Positions 7,493 through 14,840 of a stretch of 20,400 bases of DNA are shown piece after piece. The position numbers and the translations under genes are program-made. The DNA is taken from NCBI GenBank assembly GCA_965977975.1, contig CBHCZH010000053.1, positions 1 to 20,400 on the forward strand, written 5' to 3'. This DNA comes from Croceibacterium_A sp965977975 (lineage in GTDB: Bacteria; Pseudomonadota; Alphaproteobacteria; Sphingomonadales; Sphingomonadaceae). How positions within the stretch are numbered: position 1 is the first letter of the stretch; the number at the start of each line of letters is the position of its first letter. The notes under the pieces were generated by a model, which saw only the letters and a list, made by a program, of their open reading frames with translations, was not told the DNA's origin and made no database searches.

Positions 7493-7933
7493 TTAAGCCG
7501 CCAGGGTCTCTGGCGTCCCCGCAACCAGCGCTTCGATGTCGAGCAACATGACCGCGCCGGCTTCGGTCTCGACCCGGCCAAGCGCGGCGTGCTGCCAGCC
7601 CGCCCCGGGATCGGCGCCGAGCGGACGCGGCTCCTCGAGCGCGGCCACGATGTCATCCGCGCCCTCGACCAGCAGTCCGTAAAGATGCCCCTCGTGCTCG
7701 ACGACGACCGCGCGCTGGCGGCGCCAGTCGGCGGCTCCGGTGCCGAAGCCAAGCGCGGCGGCGCAATCGATAACCGTGAGCGGGCGGCTGCGCAGCGCGG
7801 CAAGACCGACTATGTGGCGCGCGGCCCGCGGCACCGGGGTTACTTCGCTCAGCTCGATCACCGAATTGACCTCGACCGCAGGCAAGGCGGCGCGGCGACC
7901 AGCGAGCGTGATCACGAGCAACATTTCGTTCAT
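7493..7933 (-). CDS. cheW: Chemotaxis coupling protein CheW
   Basis: Adaptor linking receptor signalling tips to the CheA kinase. The protein is 146 aa, slightly shorter than typical CheW. The CheW beta-barrel pattern is recognisable: a first strand LLVITLAGRRAALP, VNSVIELSEVTPVPRA, a core IVGLAALRSRPLTVIDC, then YGLLVEGADDIV. The frame is open far upstream within cheA, but the ATG at 7933 overlaps the cheA stop codon as ATGA and fits the family start, so it is taken as the real one. Translational coupling to cheA would help keep kinase and adaptor in proportion. It is divergent enough that a CheW-like module of other function cannot be excluded, but context is strong. Confidence 0.9.
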   Translation of the reverse strand: MNEMLLVITLAGRRAALPAVEVNSVIELSEVTPVPRAARHIVGLAALRSRPLTVIDCAAALGFGTGAADWRRQRAVVVEHEGHLYGLLVEGADDIVAALEEPRPLGADPGAGWQHAALGRVETEAGAVMLLDIEALVAGTPETLAA

Positions 7934-10278
7934 GCCGCGAGCTCCTCTCCGGCGCGCAGAAGCGCGGCCATCAGGCCGGCGCGATCGTAGCGGTAGATGC
8001 TGTCGGCGCCGCCCGCGCTGCCCGGTTCGTTGCGCAGGCGAATCGCCTTGCGGGCGTCGCCTGGAGCATCCTCGCCCACAGCCGGGTCGACAAAGGCGAT
8101 GTCGGCCGGTTCGTCGCCATCGACGATGCGATATCCGGCCGCCTCGATGATCGGTCCGAGGAAGTTCTTCATCCAGCCATCCTCGCCGGTCAGCCGGCAA
8201 GTGAGCGAATGCGTCCCCGCGTATTGGGGGGCGTGACTCGCGAAGAGCGCATGGCAGTCGACCAGCTCGGCGGTCTCGCCATCGACCAGCGTGACGCCTA
8301 CCACCGTCGGCTTGCCGTTGACGCGCTTGAGCACGCCAGAAAGCGTGGCGATGTCGAGCACTTCGCTCGCCGCGTAGGCGATCGGCTCGCCGCCGTCGCC
8401 GAGGCGCAGGACGATGAGGCGCTCGGGCAACTCGGTCCCTTCCGGCACGCCGAGCAAAGGCAGGATTTCCTCGCCCATGACGATCTGCGCGTCCGGGCCA
8501 GGGTTGCGCACGGCGGCGGCGGTGGCGCGCTCGACCTGTTCGACCGCGCTCATCGCGATCGCGCGGCGCTCCCCGCACAGGGCGCGGAACAGAATCACGC
8601 GCAGGCCCTCGCGTTCCGTGCGCGTGGCGGTGGGGGTCGCGGCCGCGGTCGGGCGGTGCAGTTCGCGCGGAATGCCTGCACCGTGGCCGATGGCGGTCAC
8701 GTCAAGCACCAGCACCGGCGTACCGTCGTCGAGCTGGGTACAGCCTACGAACTGTCCGCTCTTCATGATGCCGGGGGAGAGCGGCTTGATGACGAGCTCC
8801 TGGTGATCGAAGATGCGATCGACCGCGAGCGCATAGAGGTCGCCCCAGCCGAGCCGCAGAATCACGAACAGCGCCGGCTCCTCGTCGCTTTCCTCGAGCT
8901 CGAGCGCACCGCCGAGCGAAACGCAGGCGAGCCGGCGCTCCCGGAAGGTCACGTAACGGCGCTCGCCGACCTGGGCGAACTCGAGCTGACCGCCCGCGGT
9001 GCTGACGATCTCTTCGACGTAGGACCGCGGTATGGCGAAGGTCTGGCCGCAAGTCTCGACTGTAAGGCTAGGCAGGATGCTGAGCGTCAACGGCACGCAA
9101 ATCAGGAAGCGGGTGCCCTCCCCGGGCAGCGATTCGATCTCCAGCGTGCCGCCGAACTTCTCGATATTGGCGCGGACCACGTCCATGCCGACGCCGCGGC
9201 CCGAGATTGCCGTGACTTGATGCGCCGTCGACAGGCCGGCTTCGAAGATCAGTTCGATCTTCTCGGCGCGTGACATGGTTTGCGCCCTCTCGGCGGTGAT
9301 GATGCGCGCTTCGACAGCCTTGGCGGCGAGCTTGTCGCAATCGATCCCGCGCCCGTCGTCCATGATGCCGATATGGATCGTGTTGCCGGTCTGGCGCGCC
9401 GAGACGGTCAGCATCCCGGCCTCGCGCTTGCCGGCAGCGCGGCGATCGGCGGGAGATTCGATGCCATGGTCGACGGCGTTGCGGATGATATGCAGCAACG
9501 GGTCGCGGATCAGCTCGATCATTTCACGGTCGAGCTCGACCTCGCCGTTCTCGAGCTCGACGAAAACCTGCTTGCCGAGCTCGGCGGAAAGATCGCGAAC
9601 CAGCCGCGGGAACGTCGCGAACAGGCCTTCGATGCGCCGCATGCGCGTCCGCGTTATCGCGTCGCGCACTTCGGTGATCAGCGCCGAGAGGCGCGAGAAC
9701 GGCGCTTCGATACCGGTCTCGCCGCCGCCCGTCTGGATGCGCCGGGCGATGTCGTTGCGGGCGAGGACCATTTCCGAAACCCCGCTCATCACCTGGTCGA
9801 TCAGCTCGACCGGGAGGCGGATCGTGCGCTGTTCGGCGGCAGACGAGGAGGAGGAGGAGGAGGTGCTCATGCCGCCGCCCGACGGGACGAGCGGCAGTTC
9901 GCCTTCGTCGGCGGTACCGTTGAGCGCCGCGATGAGTACATCGTCGGCAGCCTCGGAAAGCGGTTCGCCGCGCTCGATCTCCTCGATCATCACGCCGATC
10001 CGGTCGATCACCGCAAGCACGGCGTCGACCAGGCGCCGGTCGGGCGTGCGCCGGTTCGCGCGCACGTCCGCGAGCGCGTCTTCGGCGGCGTGGCTCAATG
10101 CCTCGAGCCGCGGGAAATCGAAGAAGCCGCAATTGCCTTTGACGGTGTGGACGAAGCGGAAGATCGTATCGAGCCGCGCGCGATCCGAGGGATCGGCCTC
10201 CCAGGCGACGATCTCACCCGAGAGCGCAGCGAGCATCTCGCGCGTTTCGGCGACGAATTCCGCCAGCAGATCGTCCAT
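7930..10278 (-). CDS. cheA: Chemotaxis histidine kinase CheA with two CheW-like modules and a degenerate receiver-like tail
   Basis: Kinase that phosphorylates CheY and CheB under receptor control. In its 782 residues: an HPt domain with phospho-accepting His44 (FVHTVKGN), a short Ser-rich linker (140-146) where many CheA proteins have a P2 domain, a dimerisation helix pair (about 151-215), and an HATPase with N box around Asn267 (RNAVDHG), G1 DDGRGID near 307 and G2 GRGVGMD near 362. A CheW-like regulatory domain follows (about 400-535). Unusually, a second CheW-like module (about 556-680) and a ~93-residue tail resembling a truncated receiver (about 690-782) come after it. The ATG at 10278 is chosen, with GGGGATGGG upstream; GTG 10293 and ATG 10287 are alternatives. 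It is the first gene of the operon and overlaps cheW by 4 bp. Kinase assignment is firm; the tail's identity is inference. Confidence 0.95.
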   Translation of the reverse strand: MDDLLAEFVAETREMLAALSGEIVAWEADPSDRARLDTIFRFVHTVKGNCGFFDFPRLEALSHAAEDALADVRANRRTPDRRLVDAVLAVIDRIGVMIEEIERGEPLSEAADDVLIAALNGTADEGELPLVPSGGGMSTSSSSSSSAAEQRTIRLPVELIDQVMSGVSEMVLARNDIARRIQTGGGETGIEAPFSRLSALITEVRDAITRTRMRRIEGLFATFPRLVRDLSAELGKQVFVELENGEVELDREMIELIRDPLLHIIRNAVDHGIESPADRRAAGKREAGMLTVSARQTGNTIHIGIMDDGRGIDCDKLAAKAVEARIITAERAQTMSRAEKIELIFEAGLSTAHQVTAISGRGVGMDVVRANIEKFGGTLEIESLPGEGTRFLICVPLTLSILPSLTVETCGQTFAIPRSYVEEIVSTAGGQLEFAQVGERRYVTFRERRLACVSLGGALELEESDEEPALFVILRLGWGDLYALAVDRIFDHQELVIKPLSPGIMKSGQFVGCTQLDDGTPVLVLDVTAIGHGAGIPRELHRPTAAATPTATRTEREGLRVILFRALCGERRAIAMSAVEQVERATAAAVRNPGPDAQIVMGEEILPLLGVPEGTELPERLIVLRLGDGGEPIAYAASEVLDIATLSGVLKRVNGKPTVVGVTLVDGETAELVDCHALFASHAPQYAGTHSLTCRLTGEDGWMKNFLGPIIEAAGYRIVDGDEPADIAFVDPAVGEDAPGDARKAIRLRNEPGSAGGADSIYRYDRAGLMAALLRAGEELAA
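9845..9862. repeat. Trinucleotide tract (GAG)6 inside cheA
   Basis: Six perfect GAG units on the + strand read as TCC-type serine codons in cheA and encode most of the poly-Ser linker between the HPt and dimerisation domains. Slippage here would change linker length in whole codons without breaking the frame. Confidence 0.85.
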
Positions 10279-10322
10279 TGAGCCCATCCCCACAACCGGT
10301 GGGACGGGTATGGCCGCAATGT

Positions 10323-10339
10323 GGTTAAAAGGCCGTTAC
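10323..10339 (-). promoter_or_regulatory. CtrA-like box upstream of cheA
   Basis: On the minus strand the sequence reads GTAA-CGGCCTT-TTAACC. The CtrA consensus known from Caulobacter and other alphaproteobacteria is TTAA-N7-TTAA, often followed by C, so this matches at all defined positions except the first base. It ends 44 bp upstream of the cheA start, inside the cheA-putA intergenic region, where a promoter is expected. CtrA controls motility genes in many alphaproteobacteria. Binding itself is inferred. No convincing sigma-70 hexamers were found in 10279-10437. Confidence 0.45.
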
Positions 10340-10437
10340 GGATTGCTGGCAGATAAGTGGGTCTTGAAAACAGGTTCAAGGTGCGGATTGGCGGTCGGCC
10401 GCTTGATTGCAGCTGAAACCGGGTGCAGGGCCGGCCC

Positions 10438-13400
10438 GTGATCGACCGCTCCGCCCTTCGCGCCGTCTACCGCCAGGATGAAGCGGCCTGCATCGAGGAA
10501 CGGTTGCGCCAGGCGGCGCCGGCGTCGGCGGTCCACTCCGAAGCATCGGCTCTGGCTGCGCGGCTCATCGAAGGGGCGCGGGCGCGCAAGGCGGGCGGGC
10601 TCGACGCGTTCCTCGCGACTTACGGACTCGGCACCGAAGAAGGCATCGCGCTGATGTGTCTCGCCGAAGCGTTGCTGCGGATACCCGACATCGAGACCGC
10701 CGATGCGCTGATCCACGACAAGCTCGCCGGAATCGACTGGTCCGAGCATCTCGGCGATTCGAGTTCGACGTTCGTCAATGCGGCGACGTTCTCGCTGATG
10801 TTGACCGGCGAAGTGCTGCGCGGCAGTGCGCGCGACGACGCCGGCTTCGCCAATGCGCTGCGCCGCGCGGTCGGGCGGCTCGGTGAACCCGTGATCCGCC
10901 AGGCGACGTTGCAGGCGATGCGCATTCTCGGCGGCCAGTTCGTGTTCGGGCGAACCATGGACGAGGCGCTCAAACGTGCCGCGCCCGAGCGCCAGCAAGG
11001 CCTGACGCATTCGTTCGACATGCTCGGCGAAGCGGCGATGACGTTCGAGGATGCTGAGCGCTATCGCCGCTCGTACGCCGCAGCGATCGAGCGGCTGGCG
11101 AGCGAAGCCGGTGAGGGGATGCGCGCCAGCCCGGGCATCTCGGTCAAGCTTTCGGCGCTCTATCCGAAGTACGATTTCCTCCACGCGGACGCGGCGAAGG
11201 AAGCGCTGGTGCCCATCGTGCGTGAGCTGGCGCTGGCGGCGAGCGCGGCCGACATCCACTTCACGATCGATGCCGAGGAAGCCGAGCGGCTCGAGCTGTC
11301 GCTCGACGTCATCGAGGCGCTCGTTGCCGACGATGCGTTGTTCGAAAACGGCTGGGAGGGCTTCGGGCTCGCACTGCAGGCCTACCAGAAGCGCGCGGTG
11401 CCGCTGTGCGACTGGGTCGCGGCGCTCGCCCGACGGCACAACCGGCGTTTGATGGTGCGGCTGGTCAAGGGCGCCTACTGGGACAGCGAGATCAAGCTCG
11501 GCCAGGTCGGCGGCTATCCAGACTATCCGGTGTTCACGCGCAAGGTCGCGACCGACGTCTCATACCTCGCCTGCGCCACCAAGCTGCTTTCGGCCGCGGA
11601 CGTTATCTATCCGGCGTTCGCCACGCACAATGCCTACACGATCGGGGCGATCAATGCGCTCGCCGGAACACGGGAGTTCGAGTTCCAGCGCCTCCACGGA
11701 ATGGGCGAGCAGGTCTACGACACGCTCGCCGAGATCGAAGGCGATCGCCCCGCGCGCGTGCGCATTTATGCGCCGGTCGGCGGGCACAAGGATCTGTTGG
11801 CCTATCTTGTGCGGCGGCTGCTCGAGAACGGCGCGAATTCCAGTTTCGTCAACCGCATGGCCGATGCCGACGTGCCGGTCGCAGAACTGGTCACCGATCC
11901 GGTTGCGGACCTCGCCGCGCTCAAACCGCACCGCAATCCGGCGATTCCGCTCCCCGCGGACATCTATCCCAACCGCCGCAACAGCGCGGGGATCGACTTG
12001 GCCGACCCGCTGGTGCACGAGCTGTTGCTGGCGGAGCTCAAGGCGTTGGAAGGCCGCGAATGGGCCGCGGCGCCGACCGTGCTCGCGGGGGCTGGCGATG
12101 CGACGCGCGAGATCCGTTCGCCCGCCACCGGCGAACTTACCGGATTGGCGCTCGAAGCCGCGGCCGCCGACGTCGAACTCATGCTCGCCCGCGCCGAAGT
12201 CGCCCAGCCCGACTGGGACGCACGCGGCGGGGCTGAGCGGGCGGCGCTGCTGATCAGGGCCTCCAACCTGTTCGAAGCCCATGCCGCCGAGATCATCAGC
12301 CTGTGCCAGCGCGAGGCGGGCAAGACGCTGACCGACTCGGTACTCGAGCTGCGCGAGGCGATCGATTTCCTGCGCTACTACGCGTGCGAGGCGCGGATGC
12401 TGTTCTCGGCGCCGCAGCCGCTCCCCGGCCCGACCGGTGAGCAGAACCTGCTACGCCTGCACGGCCGCGGCGTTTTTGCGACGATCAGCCCGTGGAACTT
12501 TCCGCTGGCGATCTTCATCGGCATGGCCTCGGCCGCGATCGCCGCGGGCAACACCGTGATTGCCAAGCCGGCCGAGCAGACCCCGCTGATCGCCGCATTG
12601 GCGGTGCGGCTGTGCCATGAAGCGGGCATCCCGGACGACGTGCTCCAGCTCGCGCCGGGTGACGGCAGGGTAGGCGCCGCGCTGACGTCGGATCCGCGGG
12701 TGGCGGGCGTCGCTTTCACCGGCTCGACCGAGACCGCGCGCGCGATCAACCGGGCGCTGGCGGCAAGGGACGCGCCGATCGCGGTGCTGATCGCCGAGAC
12801 TGGCGGGCAGAACGCACTGATCGTCGACAGCTCCGCCTTGCCCGAGCAGGTGACGCGCGACGTCATGAGCTCGGCCTTCCAGAGCGCCGGCCAGCGCTGC
12901 AGCGCGCTGCGCGTTCTCTACCTGCAGGACGACATCGCCGACGCAACGCTGGCGATGATCCGCGGGGCGTTCGAGGCGCTGATGGTGGGCGATCCGGCGG
13001 AGCTGGCGACGGACGTCGGCCCGGTGATCGACGTGGAGGCCAAAGGCGCGCTCGATGCGCACGTCGCGGCGATGCGCGCGAACGGGCGCAAGGTCTGGCA
13101 GCGCGAGCTTCCGGCGAGCGCGGGCACGTTCGTCGCTCCGGCGATCGTCGAGATAGACTCGATCGCCGACCTGCAGCGGGAGAACTTCGGCCCCGTGCTC
13201 CATGTCGCGCGCTTCGCCGCGGACCGGCTCGAGCAGGTGATCGAGGAGATCAACGCGACGGGCTACGGCCTCACGCTGGGGCTGCACAGCCGCATCGACG
13301 CCACCCGCCGCCTCGTCGAGAGCCGCGCGCGAGCCGGCAACTTCTACGTCAACCGCAACATCATCGGCGCTGTCGTCGGCAGCCAGCCGTTCGGCGGCGA

Positions 13401-13527
13401 GGGCCTTTCCGGCACCGGGCCCAAGGCGGGCGGCCCGAATTACGTGACCCGCTTCGCCACCGAGCGCGTCACCACGATCGACACGACTGCGGCGGGGGGA
13501 AACGCCAGCCTGCTGGCCGGCGGTTGA
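10438..13527 (+). CDS. putA: Bifunctional proline dehydrogenase / L-glutamate gamma-semialdehyde dehydrogenase
   Basis: Oxidises proline to glutamate: the FAD-dependent PRODH half makes pyrroline-5-carboxylate, and the NAD-dependent ALDH half oxidises the semialdehyde. In about 1029 residues, the PRODH barrel shows RLVKGAYWDSEIK near 341-353 and the paired arginines of YLVRRLLENGANSSF near 459, which hold the proline carboxylate. The ALDH domain shows ISPWNF near 686, Glu787 (AETGG) and catalytic Cys821 (GQRCS), with the standard 34-residue Glu-Cys spacing. The N-terminus lacks a ribbon-helix-helix DNA-binding domain, so this is a type A PutA (about 1000 aa) that should not repress its own gene. 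GTG 10438 is preferred because AGGG lies 7 nt upstream; GTG 10423 is possible. Divergent from cheA; a nested palindrome follows its stop immediately. Confidence 0.96.
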   Translation: MIDRSALRAVYRQDEAACIEERLRQAAPASAVHSEASALAARLIEGARARKAGGLDAFLATYGLGTEEGIALMCLAEALLRIPDIETADALIHDKLAGIDWSEHLGDSSSTFVNAATFSLMLTGEVLRGSARDDAGFANALRRAVGRLGEPVIRQATLQAMRILGGQFVFGRTMDEALKRAAPERQQGLTHSFDMLGEAAMTFEDAERYRRSYAAAIERLASEAGEGMRASPGISVKLSALYPKYDFLHADAAKEALVPIVRELALAASAADIHFTIDAEEAERLELSLDVIEALVADDALFENGWEGFGLALQAYQKRAVPLCDWVAALARRHNRRLMVRLVKGAYWDSEIKLGQVGGYPDYPVFTRKVATDVSYLACATKLLSAADVIYPAFATHNAYTIGAINALAGTREFEFQRLHGMGEQVYDTLAEIEGDRPARVRIYAPVGGHKDLLAYLVRRLLENGANSSFVNRMADADVPVAELVTDPVADLAALKPHRNPAIPLPADIYPNRRNSAGIDLADPLVHELLLAELKALEGREWAAAPTVLAGAGDATREIRSPATGELTGLALEAAAADVELMLARAEVAQPDWDARGGAERAALLIRASNLFEAHAAEIISLCQREAGKTLTDSVLELREAIDFLRYYACEARMLFSAPQPLPGPTGEQNLLRLHGRGVFATISPWNFPLAIFIGMASAAIAAGNTVIAKPAEQTPLIAALAVRLCHEAGIPDDVLQLAPGDGRVGAALTSDPRVAGVAFTGSTETARAINRALAARDAPIAVLIAETGGQNALIVDSSALPEQVTRDVMSSAFQSAGQRCSALRVLYLQDDIADATLAMIRGAFEALMVGDPAELATDVGPVIDVEAKGALDAHVAAMRANGRKVWQRELPASAGTFVAPAIVEIDSIADLQRENFGPVLHVARFAADRLEQVIEEINATGYGLTLGLHSRIDATRRLVESRARAGNFYVNRNIIGAVVGSQPFGGEGLSGTGPKAGGPNYVTRFATERVTTIDTTAAGGNASLLAGG

Positions 13528-13530
13528 TCT

Positions 13531-13620
13531 CCCCTCCCGCTTGCGGGAGGGGCCGGGGGTGGGCCTGTCCGCCGCTTGGACCCTGGCCCACCCCTAACCC
13601 CACCCGCAAGCGGGAGGGGG
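13531..13620. repeat. 90-bp nested palindromic intergenic repeat
   Basis: The element begins 4 bp after the putA stop. Its left end is a hairpin of perfect 10-bp arms (CCCCTCCCGC, TT, GCGGGAGGGG; 13531-13552). Its right end carries CCCGCAAGCGGGAGGGG (13603-13619), the exact reverse complement of the first 17 bases of the left end. Inside, GGGTGGGCC (13557-13565) is complementary to GGCCCACCC (13585-13593). The whole can fold as one long stem or as two end hairpins. Intergenic elements of this design are common in sphingomonads. It may also stop or stabilise the putA transcript, although no T-run is present. Nothing else is evident before dcd. Confidence 0.85.
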
Positions 13621-13673
13621 ATAAGTTGCCCGCTTAGCTTGCTCCGCCCCGCCCGCTCCGGAATCCCTTCTCC

Positions 13674-14228
13674 ATGGCGATTCTGAGCGACAAGTGGATC
13701 CGCGATAAGGCAACCACGGAAGGCATGATCGAGCCCTTCGTCGAGGCGCAACGGCGCGATGGGTGCATTTCCTATGGCCTCAGCTCGTACGGTTACGACG
13801 CGCGCGTCGCCGACGAGTTCAAGATCTTCACCAACGTTGATTCCGCCATCGTCGACCCCAAGGACTTCGCCTCGAACAGCTTCGTCGATCGCAAGACCGA
13901 CGTCTGCGTGATTCCGCCAAACTCCTTCGCACTGGCGCGCACCGTCGAATACTTCCGGGTGCCGCGCGATGTGCTGGTGATCTGCCTCGGCAAGTCGACT
14001 TATGCCCGCTGCGGGATCATCGTGAACGTCACGCCGCTCGAGCCCGGCTGGGAAGGCCATGTCACGCTCGAATTCTCGAACACCACTCCGTTGCCGGCCC
14101 GGATCTACGCCAACGAAGGCGCGTGCCAGTTCCTGTTCCTCCAGGGCAACGAGCCGTGCGAGATCAGCTACGCCGACCGCGCGGGCAAATACATGGGACA
14201 GCGCGGAGTCACCCTTCCCAAGCTGTAA
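13674..14228 (+). CDS. dcd: dCTP deaminase
   Basis: Cytoplasmic homotrimeric enzyme converting dCTP to dUTP and ammonia, feeding dUTPase and dTMP synthesis. The 184 residues are a normal length for the alphaproteobacterial form. Characteristic segments are SSYGYDARV near 38-45, the nucleotide-binding GKSTYARCG at 106-114, PGWEGHVTLEFSN around catalytic Glu133 (Glu138 in E. coli), and a C-terminal KYMGQ lid motif. The bifunctional dCTP deaminase/dUTPase of archaea is less likely given the length and the E. coli-like motif order. The ATG at 13674 gives the conserved start MAILSDKWIR. It lies 53 bp beyond the palindromic repeat and 82 bp before the DoxX gene. Confidence 0.96.
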   Translation: MAILSDKWIRDKATTEGMIEPFVEAQRRDGCISYGLSSYGYDARVADEFKIFTNVDSAIVDPKDFASNSFVDRKTDVCVIPPNSFALARTVEYFRVPRDVLVICLGKSTYARCGIIVNVTPLEPGWEGHVTLEFSNTTPLPARIYANEGACQFLFLQGNEPCEISYADRAGKYMGQRGVTLPKL

Positions 14229-14310
14229 GGCCCCCTTGGCCGGCACTCATCGGCATCCCATGCGTTGAGGGAGCGCGCGGCAGGGAGGGCCGACGCCGGG
14301 GAGACCGCCC

Positions 14311-14820
14311 ATGTCCATGATCGCCGCTGTGATCGGCCGCCTGTTTCTGGCGGTGATGTTCGTCGTGTCCGGCTTGCAGAAGATCGCCGATCCGGGCCCG
14401 ACCGCGCAAATGCTTGCCTCGACCAACCTGCCCGCCAATCTCGCGCTGCCGACCGGAGTGTTTGAGCTCGTCGCCGGGCTGCTGCTCGCCATCGGGCTGA
14501 TGACACGGCTGGTCTCGATCGTCCTCGCCGTATTCGTCGCGGCGACGATCTTCTTCTTCCATAACGACTTCGGCGATCCGCTGCAGAGCACGCTCGCGCT
14601 CAAGAACCTGGCGATCATCGGCGGACTGCTGATGACCTTCGCCTACGGCCAGGTGCGCGGCACGTTCGATTACATGCGGGAGCGCCGCCGCACCTATGAC
14701 GCCGACTTGCGCGCGGCACGCGCCGAAGGCAGAGCGGAGGGGGCAACGGCGGCGCCCCGCACGATGGTCACCGACGGCGATGGCGTGGCCGAGGTCAGGC
14801 CCAAGCGGCGCTGGTTCTGA
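14311..14820 (+). CDS. DoxX-family membrane protein
   Basis: A 169-aa inner-membrane protein with four predicted helices (about 4-22, 46-66, 68-90 and 100-116). The start GRLFLAVMFVVSGLQKI is the signature of the DoxX family, whose members are linked to quinone or sulfur redox chemistry and oxidative stress but are mostly uncharacterised. The last ~50 residues are charged and probably cytoplasmic (RERRRTYDADLRAARAEGR), an extension beyond the basic DoxX fold. The ATG at 14311 has a good ribosome binding site, GGGGAG at 14298-14303. It is probably co-transcribed with the next gene, 20 bp downstream. The substrate is unknown. Confidence 0.88.
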   Translation: MSMIAAVIGRLFLAVMFVVSGLQKIADPGPTAQMLASTNLPANLALPTGVFELVAGLLLAIGLMTRLVSIVLAVFVAATIFFFHNDFGDPLQSTLALKNLAIIGGLLMTFAYGQVRGTFDYMRERRRTYDADLRAARAEGRAEGATAAPRTMVTDGDGVAEVRPKRRWF

Positions 14821-14840
14821 CGAGCCGAGGGAGGGGTTGG

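Noticed and set aside
7934..8578. Upstream extension of the cheW frame
   Set aside because: It is a low-complexity Arg/Gly-rich frame inside cheA; the ATG at 7933 with the ATGA overlap gives a complete CheW.
9275..10441. 388-codon open frame on + opposite cheA
   Set aside because: Serine/arginine-rich translation typical of an antisense frame; cheA on the other strand has complete HPt and HATPase motifs.
10336..11439. 367-codon open frame on - covering the start of putA
   Set aside because: It mirrors the putA coding frame, its composition is Arg/Glu/Asp/Ala-rich without domains, and accepting it would displace the well-supported putA.
13531..13620. CRISPR-like or transposon end
   Set aside because: The repeats are inverted and nested rather than direct and regularly spaced, there is no transposase gene or target duplication nearby, so an intergenic palindromic repeat is the better description.
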